From Tillus elongatus (Eukaryota; Arthropoda; Insecta; Coleoptera; Cleridae): DNA of 64,000 nucleotides. The notes under the pieces were generated by a model, which saw only the letters and a program-made list of their open reading frames with translations, was not told where the DNA came from and ran no database searches. The translations under genes were made by a program, and so were the position numbers. Below, piece by piece: positions 12,567 to 22,253 of this stretch; the first letter of the stretch is position 1; each line of letters begins with the position of its first letter. Where the stretch lies: positions 14,086,565 to 14,150,564 of the forward strand of contig OZ023266.1 of assembly GCA_964006375.1 (NCBI GenBank), read 5' to 3'.

Positions 12567-13373
12567 AGATTAGCTCCCGAACGCTTTTCAAAAAATTGTT
12601 TTCAGAAACATTACAAGGACCCCACCTGGATGCACAAACCACAAAAAAGATTTCTTATTCACACCCTCCAAGAAAGTTACGGGACTTGGAGTGAATAGGG
12701 GTGCTGGGCGGGGTAGGTAGTAAAAAGGAAATATGAGCAGAAAATGCGAAGAAAACTGCTTGAAAGCTGTCTATTTGAAACCATATCTCCATTAAACCCT
12801 GCCCACCTCGCACGGCACCCCTATTTGCCCCAGGTCACGTAACTTTCTTGGGGGGTATGAACAAGAAGTTTTTCTTGTGGTTTATGCAACGAGGGTGGTT
12901 GTGTGCACACGAAGGGGGAAGGAAAATGCCTACGATGAAGCAGATCCCCCCTGGTTCGACTTGCGGCAGGGGTGGGGGGTTGAGGGGTGACTGCTTTGTC
13001 GTGGGGATTCCCCTTCCCCCCTCGCGTGCATACAACTACCCTCGCTCCATAAACCACAAGAAAAATGTCTTGTTCCTACCCGCCAAGGAAGTTACGGCAC
13101 CTGGGGGATATGGGTGCTGTGCGGGGTAGGCAGGGTTTAAGGGGGATATACCTTCGAGATGTGAAGAAGACAGCTTTCAAGCCCGTTTTATTCGAATTTT
13201 CTGCTCATATTTCCTTTTTACTACCTACCCCGCCCAGCACCCCTACTCAGTCCTGGTCCCGTACTTCCTTGGAGGGTGTGAACAAGAAATTTTTCTTGGG
13301 GTTTGTGGATCCAGGGGAGGGCTAGGCAGGTTTCTGAAAACTGTTTTTTAAAAAGCGTTCGGGAGATAAACTG
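12567..13373. repeat. large foldback repeat with about 390-bp arms
   Basis: The left arm (from AGCTCCCGAACGCTTTT) and the right arm (ending AAAAGCGTTCGGGAG) are diverged reverse complements centred near 12967. Recognisable pairs are GTAACTTTCTTGG with CCAAGGAAGTTAC and GGGCGGGGTAGGTAGTAAAA with TTTTACTACCTACCCCGCCC. Open frames inside are by-products of the palindrome. It is most likely a foldback or MITE-type element. Confidence 0.8.
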
Positions 13374-13925
13374 TAAATTTACCAACATTAATTCTTTAAA
13401 TTTAAATAGAGCTGGGAGACCGGTTTTAGAGGTCTCAGTTAGCGATTATTTGAATTAGTTTCTATTTTCTATGGAGATAGAAAATTATAGTTTGGTAGAG
13501 ATATATGTAAGTACTGCAAGTCTCTTTAAAAAAATTGTGCTACAAATTTCATTAAAGTCACAAAAGTTTTGTAGAAAAATTAATTATTTACAAAGGGACT
13601 GTACCTGCCAAATCATAAATATGGAAGGTATTTTTTCTTTTAATTGCTTGGATGGGTTTGTTTTAGTCAACCCAATCGAACTAGTTTTTGCAAACAAAAC
13701 AACAAAAATGTTTTTTAAAACCAATTTGTAGTTACCCGCGAAGCTCATTATGTGATTTTTCTTTCATTTAGTACCCATGCTGCGTTTACATAGGTTTACT
13801 ATGGTTCAAGATTGAAGATTCTAGCTTAATAGGAAGTTGAGTTTTCGGATTTCAAATATTTTTACAAAAACTCTCCACCATAACGAGTTTGCTGCACCCA
13901 GACCTTTTTCAACACTTATTTACTG
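13374..13925 (-). repeat. family T-like end unit beside the foldback, unit 1
   Basis: The segment with GGGACTGTACCTGCCAAAT and ending in GAGTTTGCTGCACCCAGACC aligns with 14490-14870. It carries a diverged inverted terminal motif at 13870-13905. Confidence 0.65.
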
Positions 13926-14064
13926 TTGCTGTATCCACACTTTTTTTGAAAATGATGAAATATTGTAGCTCTCTATGTAAGACTGACAAACAAGGCAACC
14001 TAAACTTCAATTTCGGAAAAATATTTTAAACAAATGAAATGGGCTAACAATTTAAACATAATTT

Positions 14065-14880
14065 GAAAATCTTGGTCGCTGCTTTGTCGCAGAGGTTCCC
14101 CTTCCCCTTCTGCATGCATAGGGCCACCCTCAATGCACAAACAAGAAAAGTTATTTGGGAACAACCCACAAGAACGTTACGGCACTTGCGGTAAATATAG
14201 GGTTCTGGGCGGGATAAACAGAATTTTAAGGAGGTATAGCTGCAAAATGGGATAAAGACAGCTTATAGAGGTCCAACTAAGCTGGTTTTTTCGTACTTTT
14301 CGCTCACATTTACCTTTTATCTTCTTCCCCGTCGAACACCCCTATCCACTCTTGGTCCCGTAACTTTCTTGGGGACTGTTTGCAAGAAATATTTCTTGTG
14401 GTTTGTGCATCTAGAAGGAGATCTAAGCATATTTCTCTTTTGTTTTTCTCTAAAAAGCCCACGTGTGTTAATCTGAAAATTTACCGAAAATTTAATTTTT
14501 ATTTACACAACGAATGTACCTGCCAAATTATAACCGTGGCAGGTATTTTTCCTTATTAGTCGCTTGGATGATCCGTTTTAGTCCACTCAATCGAAACAGT
14601 GTCTGCAAACAAAACAACCGAAATGGTTTTCTTAAACAAATTTATCGTTGCCTCTGAAGCTCATTGAGTTATTTTTAAAATCTAGTACCCACGCCGCTTT
14701 TATATAGGTTTAAGTATGTATCAAAACTGAAGATTCTAGTTTAATGGGAAATTGAATTATCACCATTTGGAATATTTTTACGAAAATTCGCTACCATAAC
14801 GCACTTGCTGCACCTAAACCTTTTTCAACATTTATTTACTATTGGTGTATCCATACTGTTTGAAAATGAAATAAATAAAT
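14065..14880 (-). repeat. diverged tandem partner of the foldback right arm and end unit
   Basis: 14065-14470 aligns with the foldback right arm (12975-13370) and 14490-14870 with 13566-13925, so a unit of about 0.9-1.1 kb occurs twice in direct orientation with clear divergence. It ends with CATAACGCACTTGCTGCACC, the family T terminal motif. It is non-coding. Confidence 0.7.
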
Positions 14881-14900
14881 ATAAACAATACAAAATTTTG

Positions 14901-15150
14901 AATTCATTGATTGTTGTTGCCCTTACTTGCTGAAACTTGTCCATACTACATACAGACTTGGAGACTACTTCTCTGGCTTCACTGTTGGTTTTTGTAGGTG
15001 AAGGACGTAGCCAGCGCGTGAGCTAACTGGAGCAAGTGGCTTCGTCCTTCACCTACAAAAACCAACAGTGAAGCCAGAGAAGTAGTCTCCAAGTCTGTTA
15101 TGTAGTATGGACAAGTTTCACCAAGTAAGGGCAACAACAATCAAAGAATT
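14901..15150. repeat. hairpin, about 113-bp arms and 23-nt loop
   Basis: The left arm 14901-15013 and right arm 15037-15150 are reverse complements at roughly 96 percent by eye, for example CTTGGAGACTACTTCTCTGG facing CCAGAGAAGTAGTCTCCAAG. The loop contains GCGCGTGAGCTAACTGG. It is MITE-like and has no coding capacity. Confidence 0.9.
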
Positions 15151-15860
15151 GAAGAGGTCTTCTATCGAAGAGCTTGCCCATTTGTATACAAAATTTTGAA
15201 ATTAAAATTTTAATAATTTGCTCTGAACATATATTTATAGGCATAAATTCAACTACTGAATGATATTATGTAGTTTAATTTACCTCAAATTTTTCATATA
15301 CGACATGAAGAGTAGATATAAATGAAAATTCACTTAAAACTAAAAGTAAAAAATAAGTACCTTATTCTAAGATTCTAAGGTATTAGCTGAATCTTATTAT
15401 TTGTTTATGACGTCTGTAAACAAAGGAGAAGAATAAAATAACCTCAAATTCGACTCCCCCCACTATCAGTTTGTAAAATAACAAATGACAATGACAAATA
15501 GCTAACTGGCGTTGTCAGATTTAACTAGGAAATAGCGATGGGTTTTAAATACCTTGAAGAATGGGAAGCTTACTATTTATACATACTAAAACTTAGTTCT
15601 AGATTGCCTTTAAACAAATTGAATTACCTCCATTAAAATTTTTATTTATTACTATCTATTTTTCTGATACCTTCAAATTCAGATGACAGTTTTGGCAAAT
15701 GGCAACCCCGCTGATTGCTTATTGTAACATATTTTTGTAGACTGTTCGTTGATGTTCAATTTGGAGCGTTTGTTTGCAGTAGCAGCGTAACCCTGATAAT
15801 ATGTCTGACCTTGTCTAACATTATAGGCACCCATTCAGAGGCAATTTCAGGTAATATCGT
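15151..15860. other. unassigned DNA
   Basis: AT-rich sequence with no recognised gene or repeat. Confidence 0.4.
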
Positions 15861-16143
15861 AAATTATTTACTTTTTATTTGGTTATAACTCAGAATTTAC
15901 TGAACCGATTAATTTCAAATTTGGTAGAGGACAACTGATACGATATCTACGAGCCTGTAAAAGTGTAGTTTCGTACTTCTAGTAATTTAAAAGATATTGC
16001 GTTTTCAAACATTTTTTGCATTTTTGTCTGAAAGTATGTGAGTGTTAAAACTGTCTAATAAGCTCATCCAAGCTATTAACAAAATGAAGGGAATTGCTAA
16101 GTTTGGCTTAGATTGATAAAGTATTTTTTGAGTTATCGGTTGG

Positions 16144-16147
<4 letters not shown>
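15861..16147 (+). repeat. family T body fragment, left part of a disrupted copy
   Basis: AAGCTCATCCAAGCTATTA and GAGTTATCGGTTGGATA are the words that precede the TA tract in other family T copies. The matching far-end module appears at 25183-25330, beyond the gypsy and mariner insertions, so the two parts probably belong to one element. Confidence 0.6.

Positions 16148-16222
<75 letters not shown>
16148..16222. repeat. (TA)n, target of the gypsy insertion
   Basis: A TA tract directly abuts the 5' LTR. The tract resumes at 23001 after the 3' LTR. ATAT flanks both sides, but within a TA repeat a 4-bp target duplication cannot be proved. Confidence 0.95.
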
Positions 16223-16226
<4 letters not shown>

Positions 16227-16449
16227 ACAAAGCACTTCAATAGACGTAGGTGCGGTGTTGCCACATCTCCAGAATTTCCCCAACATCTGGGAATTTTTGC
16301 ACAATCTGGCAACACCGCCTCCCCACCCCCTGGGGGTGCCTGGGGTGACCCCCCTCAGGCGAAGTCTCAACCCTCTAGGACCAGAAATAACGAAGTTACC
16401 AACTTGTGCCCCGTCGGAACGGATAACTGAGGTCTGCACATTCCGAACA

Positions 16450-16600
16450 CCCTGTATATACACCCTGTATACGCAGAGAACCCTTACACCCTGTATACGC
16501 AGAGAGATCTTATAGTTCGAGAAACATCTCTTGTGTAGCATAGGAGTGGTGACCACATTTGGATCATCCTGTATACACATCCCCCTGTATACACACGGGA
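16450..16600 (+). promoter_or_regulatory. five CCTGTATAC repeats in U3
   Basis: The word CCTGTATA(C/T) occurs five times within about 150 bp. GTATAC is itself palindromic. Repeated words at this position in an LTR often bind host regulators; no specific factor is identified. Confidence 0.5.
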
Positions 16601-16609
16601 CCGATCTGT

Positions 16610-16671
16610 ATTCACAGAACCTTCTAGTAAAAGAAGGTCCTGGAACGTTCTGGAATGGAATGCTCTAGAAA
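16610..16671 (+). promoter_or_regulatory. heat-shock-element-like GAA/TTC array
   Basis: GGAACGTTCTGGAAT (16642-16656) is three contiguous alternating nGAAn/nTTCn pentamers, the consensus binding site of heat shock factor trimers. A further GAA and a GAACCTTC upstream extend the array. It lies about 35-80 bp upstream of the TATA box, the usual place in heat shock promoters. The 3' LTR has the same array at 22641-22702. That it responds to heat is an inference. Confidence 0.6.
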
Positions 16672-16691
16672 GGAGGGGAAGGTACGGCGAG

Positions 16692-16700
16692 TATATAAAA
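16692..16700 (+). promoter_or_regulatory. LTR TATA box
   Basis: TATATAAAA lies about 210 bp before the LTR poly(A) signal, as expected for the start of the R region about 30 bp downstream. Confidence 0.8.
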
Positions 16701-16903
16701 GCGAAAGCAAGCCAGCCCGAGTTAGTTCAGCTCAGTAAGAGAATGTGGTAGTGACTTGAAGAAGCAGTGTAAAGTGTTAAGAGAGTAGCTACTGTAGTAC
16801 CAGTGTAGAGACTTGTGTGGAGATTAGTAATTGTAGACAGTAAATTAAGTGTTTTGTGAGAGAAAAATTCTAGAAATTTTATTGTATCCATATTTAGAGT
16901 GTA

Positions 16904-16909
16904 AATAAA
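16904..16909 (+). terminator. LTR poly(A) signal
   Basis: AATAAA in the LTR. The functional one for the genomic RNA would be the copy at 22935-22940. Confidence 0.7.
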
Positions 16910-16968
16910 GTTGTTTTGTTAAAATTTAAAGTCTCACTTATCCAGAACCCGGCGAAAACGCAACAATT

Positions 16969-16986
16969 TGGTGTCAGAAGTGTGGG
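16969..16986 (+). other. primer binding site
   Basis: TGGTGTCAGAAGTGTGGG starts three bases after the LTR end. TGG complements the tRNA 3' CCA, and the position is standard for minus-strand priming. I cannot name the tRNA with confidence. Confidence 0.75.
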
Positions 16987-17025
16987 ATAAGTGAGTGAAG
17001 AAGTGAACAAGCAAGCTAGCTGTAA

Positions 17026-18606
17026 ATGGTAAACACCAGATCGACTGACTACGACAAGATGGCTGAAATCAAAGAGTTGATGGACTTACTAAAAAAGCAA
17101 CGCGAAGAAGACGAACAACGACGACAAGAAGAAGAAAGAAGACGGCGCGAAGAAGACGAACGACGGCGGCAAGAAGATAAAGAAGACCTCAAGAGGCAAC
17201 GCGAAGAAGACGAACAACGGCGACAAGAAGATGAAAGAAGACGACGCAAAGAAGACGAACAACGACGACAAGAAGAAGAAAGAAGACGGCGCGAAGAAGA
17301 GGAACGACGGCGGCAAGAAGATAAAGAAGACCTCAAGAGGCAACGCGAAGAAGACGAACAACGGCGACAAGAAGATGAAAGAAGACGGCGCGAAGAAGAC
17401 GAGAGAAGACGACAAGAGGAGGAACAGAGGCGTCTTGAAGATAAAGAAGAACTCAAGAAGCAACGCGAAGAAGACGAAAAACGACGACTAGAAGACAAAG
17501 AAGACCTCCGAAGTATGTTTCACAATATGAGAGTCGATGTAAAAGAGGAAATTGAACTGATCAACGAACAAATAGAAAATGTGAACAGTAAAGTAGAAAA
17601 TGTAACAGAAAATGTAAAGGATTGGAACAAACGATGGGAAGAAGTGGAGGGGTTGAAAGAACAAATGAAGATGATGATGAAAGGCACAGAAGTCAGACAT
17701 AGAGAACTGACAGAGCAGGTGATGGGCCAGACTGACAGAACTCAACCAAGAGGAGTTACTGGAATGTCCCCAGTTCAAAATCGTCCGGAAGAAGGTATAC
17801 CAATCGTGCAGCAGCCTCATGGAACCTTGAAGCCGCCGACTTTTGACGGAGAAACATCGTGGCCCATGTACAGGAGGCAGTTTGAGGCGGCAGCTCTCAG
17901 CAATGGGTGGAGCGAACAACAGGCAGCAACTGCTCTAATTCTCTCGCTTAGAGGTAAAGCCCTAGAGATCCTCCAGAACATCCCGGAGTCGAAACAGCAA
18001 AACTACTTAACAGTGATACAGGCCCTAGATTTGAGATATGGTAACAAGTACATGAGCCAGGTCTACCAGACACAACTAAAGTCAAGGGTCCAGAAGCCAA
18101 ATGAGACGCTGCAAGAATTTAGTGCCGAAGTGGAGAAACTTGTGCGACTGGCATATCCCCAAGCCCCAGAAGAATTTGTCAACCAGATAACCGTCCAGAC
18201 CTTCATCGATGGGGTACTTGATAATGAAATGCAACAAGCTTTAAGGCTCGGAAGGTTCAAAACACTTACGGACTGCGTAATTTATGGCTTGGAATTTGAA
18301 GCAGCGAAGAATGCATCTCAACCTCGCCGCAACAGACTGCGCGAAGTGAAGGAGAAAGAGGACCTTTCAGACACGACTGGGGAACTTAGGCAAGAAATAA
18401 AGTTTATAAAGGAAGCCATAAGCAAGCTCACTGCAACGGTCGGAGCACGTAAAACGAAAGCAGATTGGTCAGACATAGAATGTTACAAGTGTGGTAGGAA
18501 AGGGCACATAAGTAGACAGTGCTCACAAACCCAACAGGTGGCTCGCAGAAGACAAGAATACACCAACAGTGAGCGGCGTCAGGGAAACGACCTGACGCCA
18601 GTGTAA
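17026..18606 (+). CDS. gag: gypsy-type Gag polyprotein
   Basis: This 526-residue structural protein would form the virus-like particle and bind the element RNA. After a short N-terminus comes a highly charged coiled coil (about residues 17-160) built of repeated Arg/Glu/Asp/Gln blocks, of which the word CAACGCGAAGAAGACGAA recurs at about 17098, 17197, 17341 and 17461. A retrotransposon capsid domain follows (about 270-430), and a CCHC zinc knuckle (C486-C489-H494-C499). The first ATG after the primer binding site is used. The frame is intact and ends at TAA 18604-18606. Pol lies in the -1 frame and overlaps the last 34 bases. The internal repeats make length variation between copies likely. 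Confidence 0.95.
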   Translation: MVNTRSTDYDKMAEIKELMDLLKKQREEDEQRRQEEERRRREEDERRRQEDKEDLKRQREEDEQRRQEDERRRRKEDEQRRQEEERRRREEEERRRQEDKEDLKRQREEDEQRRQEDERRRREEDERRRQEEEQRRLEDKEELKKQREEDEKRRLEDKEDLRSMFHNMRVDVKEEIELINEQIENVNSKVENVTENVKDWNKRWEEVEGLKEQMKMMMKGTEVRHRELTEQVMGQTDRTQPRGVTGMSPVQNRPEEGIPIVQQPHGTLKPPTFDGETSWPMYRRQFEAAALSNGWSEQQAATALILSLRGKALEILQNIPESKQQNYLTVIQALDLRYGNKYMSQVYQTQLKSRVQKPNETLQEFSAEVEKLVRLAYPQAPEEFVNQITVQTFIDGVLDNEMQQALRLGRFKTLTDCVIYGLEFEAAKNASQPRRNRLREVKEKEDLSDTTGELRQEIKFIKEAISKLTATVGARKTKADWSDIECYKCGRKGHISRQCSQTQQVARRRQEYTNSERRQGNDLTPV

Positions 18607-21600
18607 GGGGGCGGCAGCTGGCGTGCGAGTCCCAAGGCCCCAAAGTAAAGGTCTCCACTATCCGACGCTACCACGAGAGCCTCGTTATACCTGGCAGCAT
18701 GGACGGAAGACAATGCAGTTTCACCATCGATACTGGTGCCACTAGATCCGTTGTACGTCCAGACATGTTGCCAAACATGCCGGCACTCACGACCAACAAA
18801 CAGCCTGTGTTGGAGACAGCGAAAGGAGATAGGATACCCGTGCATGGAGAGGCCATTGTTTACATTAAGCTGGGCAGTACTGAGCTGCAGGCCAAGGCTG
18901 TCGTCGCAGAAATCGTCGACGAATTTATTCTGGGCTTGGATATAATGGAAGAGTTTGATGTCTTTTCAGTGGACTTCCAAAATAAGATTTTGAGAATCGG
19001 CAACGAAGAGTTGTATTTATCTCCAACAGCAGGCGAAGCTAATCTCAGGGTGAGACTTATTGTCGACGAGGATACACGGATTCCTGGTAACAGTGAGAAG
19101 ATTGTCAGAGCCAGGCTAGAGAAGAAACTTGATGGTATGTCTGCTCTCATAGCGGAGCCCCTAAAAGATAGACATGATGGTGCCCTCGTCGCACGATGCT
19201 TAGTAGACCCGAAGAGGACAATACCCATAAGAGTGGCTAACGTGCAAACTAACAGGGTCACATTGAAGAAAGGTGAGGTTATCGCCACTTGCGAACCCAT
19301 TGACCGAGTGACGTTGTCCAAAAACGTGACACCCACTGCATTAGACAGAAGACTGCCAGTAGAATTAGTAGAGCGGTTCAAGAATTCATGGGGCCAATTG
19401 AACAATATGGAGATGGAGATGGCAGTGAAGTTCGTATTGGAGGAGGCCGATATTTTCGCTCAAGATAAAATCACAGGTCGTACGAGTCTAGTGCAACACA
19501 GAATTAATACTGGCGATGCAAGACCAATTAGACAGCCGCCGAGAAGACTGCCTTTTGCCAAGCAATCAGAAATCAAGGCGATGGTTAACGAAATGCTGGA
19601 AGATGGTGTGATCGAGGAATCTAATAGTCCTTGGTCGTCCCCAGTAGTTTTGGTCACCAAGAAAGACGGCACTATGAGATTTTGCGTGGACTATAGGAAG
19701 CTGAATGATGTCACCAAGAAAGACAGTTATCCCCTGCCCCGGATCGACGACACTTTGAACACTTTGGCCGGATCAAAGTGGTTCTCTACATTAGACCTGA
19801 AAAGTGGCTACTGGCAAGTAGAACTCCATAAAGACGATAAGGAGAAGACTGCTTTTTCAACCGGGAATGGGTTGTACCAATTCAAGGTCATGCCATTCGG
19901 CTTATGTAATGCACCTGCCACCTTCGAGCGACTAATGGAGTTAGTGCTGAGAGGACTGACATGGGAAACATGCCTGGTGTATCTCGATGATGTCATGGTG
20001 ATTGGAAGGACTTTCGATGAACACCTGTCGAATCTGAAGCAAGTTTTCTCCAGGCTGAGAGGTGCCAATCTGCAACTTAATCCCAAGAAATGCGTCCTCT
20101 TCCAGAAGAGAGTGAGTTTCCTCGGACATGTCGTTTCTGAGAAAGGGATAGAAACTGATCCAGAGAAAATAAAGGCAGTAAGAGACTGGCCTGTGCCGAG
20201 GAACAAACATGAGGTCAGAAGTTTTCTGGGACTTTGCAGCTACTACCGACGCTTTGTGAAGTACTTCAGCAGCATTGCGAAACCTCTGCATAGCCTGACT
20301 GAAAATAAGGTCGAGTTCATCTGGTCACCAGATTGCCAAGAGTCTTTTAGAGAACTCAAACATCGTCTTCTCACTGCTCCTATACTGGCTTATCCTCAGA
20401 ACGAAGGACTGTTCATACTGGACACTGATGCTTCCCAGTATGGCATTGGGGCAGTACTCTCGCAGCTCCAAGCCGGAGAAGAAGTTGTGATAGGCTACTT
20501 CAGCAAAACGTTCGGAAAAGCAGAAAAAAATTACTGTGTAACCCGGAAAGAACTGCTGGCAGTTGTAAGATCCATCGAACATTTCCACAGCTTCCTGTAC
20601 GGAAGAACATTCCGCGTGAGGTCAGATCACTCTGCTCTGCAATGGCTTCTGAACTTTAGAAATCCTGAAGGACAGATAGCACGATGGATAGAGAAACTGC
20701 AGAGCTACGACTTCCGGATTGAACATCGAAGAGGAAGAAGTCACGCCAATGCAGACAGCCTGTCGAGAAGACCATGTTCAGTGCATGAATGTAAATTTTG
20801 CGAGCGACAAGAGAACAAAGAGATCGACAAAGTAACTCATCAGATCAAACAACTGGTGGCAGGACAGAAGAATAACACCGATCTAGACGTAAATCTTGAA
20901 TACATCAGAGACGCACAGAAGACAGATCCAGACTTGAAAAATATTAGAGAATGGCTACAAAAGGGGAAAAGACCTGAGTGGCACGATGTGTCCCGGTTTG
21001 GGGCGGAGGTTAAAGGATACTGGCTACAATGGGACTCATTGTGTCTAAAGAATGACATGATCACTCGAAAATGGGAAACTGCCGATGGTAGAGACTGTAT
21101 ATACCAGACCGTCGTGCCAAGTGAGTGCATAAGCAGTGTTCTTCAAGAGCTACACAATAGTAGAAGTGGAGGCCACTTTGGGGTCAACAGGACTCTTGCC
21201 AGAGTGAGAGACCGCTTCTATTGGATAAACTGCCGAAGAAGCGTGGAAGAATGGTGCAAAAGGTGTGACCAATGTGCTTCAAAGAAAGGACCAAAGACCC
21301 GATCCAGAGGAAAAATGATGCAGTACATCTCAGGTACACCGTGGGAGAGAGTTGCCGTAGACATCGCAGGACCTTTTCCCATCACAGAGTCTGGGAACAG
21401 ATACATAATGGTGGCGATGGACTACTTCTCGAAATGGCCTGAAGTTGCGCCGATCCCCAACCAAGAGGCAACGACCGTAGCAGAAGCCCTGATGGAAAAT
21501 GTCATATCACGGCATGGCGTACCCTTGGAGATTCACACCGACCAGGGCCGGAATTTCGAATCAGAGGTCTGGAAGAGCCTAATGGACTTGCTAGGCATAA

Positions 21601-22241
21601 AGAAAACGAGAACAACGCCACTCCACCCTCAATCAGACGGCATGGTAGAACGGCATAACAGGACCATCAATCAGTATCTTGCTATGTTTGTCGACGAGAA
21701 TCAGAGAACCTGGGACAAGTTGATACCTCTGTTCCTCCTAGCTTACAGAAGCTCTCAGCATGAATCTACCGGCTACACTCCATCCATGATGTTGACCGGC
21801 AGAGAGATGCGGTTACCAATCGACATGACGAGACCACCACCGAACGAGGACATAGCGGACCTAGCTACGTTACCTGAGTATGTCGCCGACCTAGAAGGAA
21901 AACTGCGCACTATACACAGATGTGTCAGAGATAGGCTCCTCTTAAGCAGTGACCGGATGAAGATGCGCTTGGATCGCAGAGCAACACCCCATACATTCAA
22001 GGAAGGTGATGCAGTGTGGCTGTACCAACCAACAAGGAGAAAGGGCCTCAGTCCCAAACTTCAGAAACCATGGGAAGGGCCATACTTGGTGACTAAGAAA
22101 ATCAACGACCTAGTCTACAGAATCCAGCTGTCTCCAAGAACTAAACCCAAAGTTGTTCACATAGAGAGGTTGAGTCCCTATCGGGGCAACGAACCCCCAA
22201 GTTGGCGGCCGGTAAATACTGTTCGGGACGAACAGTCTTAA
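18573..22241 (+). CDS. pol: gypsy-type Pol polyprotein (PR-RT-RH-IN)
   Basis: Reached by -1 frameshift from gag; the first ATG in the frame is at 18699, and residue numbers here count from it. Domains in order: aspartic protease (DTGA, D11; GLDI near 82), reverse transcriptase (YLDD near 427-430; LGLCSYYRRF), RNase H (DTDAS, D575), integrase zinc finger (H819...C), integrase core with the DDE triad D888, D948, E984 (35 residues between the last two), and a GPY/F module near the C-terminus (GPYLV). I see no chromodomain. The frame has no stop or frameshift over about 1,180 residues, which with identical LTRs suggests a potentially active autonomous copy. No envelope gene follows: the polypurine tract begins at the stop codon. 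Assignment to Ty3/gypsy rests on the RT-RH-IN order. Confidence 0.96.
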   Translation, partial: AASGKRPDASVRGRQLACESQGPKVKVSTIRRYHESLVIPGSMDGRQCSFTIDTGATRSVVRPDMLPNMPALTTNKQPVLETAKGDRIPVHGEAIVYIKLGSTELQAKAVVAEIVDEFILGLDIMEEFDVFSVDFQNKILRIGNEELYLSPTAGEANLRVRLIVDEDTRIPGNSEKIVRARLEKKLDGMSALIAEPLKDRHDGALVARCLVDPKRTIPIRVANVQTNRVTLKKGEVIATCEPIDRVTLSKNVTPTALDRRLPVELVERFKNSWGQLNNMEMEMAVKFVLEEADIFAQDKITGRTSLVQHRINTGDARPIRQPPRRLPFAKQSEIKAMVNEMLEDGVIEESNSPWSSPVVLVTKKDGTMRFCVDYRKLNDVTKKDSYPLPRIDDTLNTLAGSKWFSTLDLKSGYWQVELHKDDKEKTAFSTGNGLYQFKVMPFGLCNAPATFERLMELVLRGLTWETCLVYLDDVMVIGRTFDEHLSNLKQVFSRLRGANLQLNPKKCVLFQKRVSFLGHVVSEKGIETDPEKIKAVRDWPVPRNKHEVRSFLGLCSYYRRFVKYFSSIAKPLHSLTENKVEFIWSPDCQESFRELKHRLLTAPILAYPQNEGLFILDTDASQYGIGAVLSQLQAGEEVVIGYFSKTFGKAEKNYCVTRKELLAVVRSIEHFHSFLYGRTFRVRSDHSALQWLLNFRNPEGQIARWIEKLQSYDFRIEHRRGRSHANADSLSRRPCSVHECKFCERQENKEIDKVTHQIKQLVAGQKNNTDLDVNLEYIRDAQKTDPDLKNIREWLQKGKRPEWHDVSRFGAEVKGYWLQWDSLCLKNDMITRKWETADGRDCIYQTVVPSECISSVLQELHNSRSGGHFGVNRTLARVRDRFYWINCRRSVEEWCKRCDQCASKKGPKTRSRGKMMQYISGTPWERVAVDIAGPFPITESGNRYIMVAMDYFSKWPEVAPIPNQEATTVAEALMENVISRHGVPLEIHTDQGRNFESEVWKSLMDLLGIKKTRTTPLHPQSDGMVERHNRTINQYLAMFVDENQRTWDKLIPLFLLAYRSSQHESTGYTPSMMLTGREMRLPIDMTRPPPNEDIADLATLPEYVADLEGKLRTIHRCVRDRLLLSSDRMKMRLDRRATPHTFKEGDAVWLYQPTRRKGLSPKLQKPWEGPYLVTKKINDLVYRIQLSPRTKPKVVHIERLSPYRGNEPPSWRPVNTVRDEQS
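18582..18624 (+). promoter_or_regulatory. -1 ribosomal frameshift signal between gag and pol
   Basis: GGGAAAC (18582-18588) sits in the gag frame as G|GGA|AAC, a canonical X XXY YYZ slippery heptamer. Six bases later a perfect 7-bp stem forms between ACGCCAG (18595-18601) and CTGGCGT (18618-18624), with the gag stop codon in its loop. The pol frame is open from 18573, after a TGA at 18570-18572, so the shift must occur in this short overlap. A pseudoknot was not checked. Confidence 0.85.
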
Positions 22242-22253
22242 GGAGGGGGGCAG
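22240..22253 (+). other. polypurine tract
   Basis: AAGGAGGGGGGCAG lies immediately before the 3' LTR and overlaps the pol stop. It is the expected primer for plus-strand DNA synthesis. Confidence 0.9.

Larger units (their letters stand above)
16223..16965 (+). repeat. 5' LTR of the gypsy element
   Basis: The 743-bp repeat begins TGTTACAAAG and ends GCAACA (TG...CA type). By eye it is identical to 22254-22996. It contains U3 elements, a TATA box at 16692-16700 and AATAAA at 16904-16909. The identity of the two LTRs implies a recent insertion. Confidence 0.95.

Noticed and set aside
12821..13325. Open frames of 60-93 codons on both strands
   Set aside because: They arise from the GC-rich foldback repeat and mirror each other on opposite strands.
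16005..16580. 191-codon minus-strand frame over the 5' LTR (and the matching frame at 22141-22611)
   Set aside because: It runs through (TA)n and the LTR. The same frame in both LTRs reflects their identity; it has no domain.
17049..17498. Ser/Arg/Cys-rich and Phe-rich open frames opposite gag
   Set aside because: They are antisense or shifted readings of the gag Arg/Glu repeat; gag has a domain order, a start context and a zinc knuckle.
22242..22253. An env gene or errantivirus-type third frame after pol
   Set aside because: The polypurine tract starts at the pol stop and the LTR follows within 12 bases, so there is no room for env.
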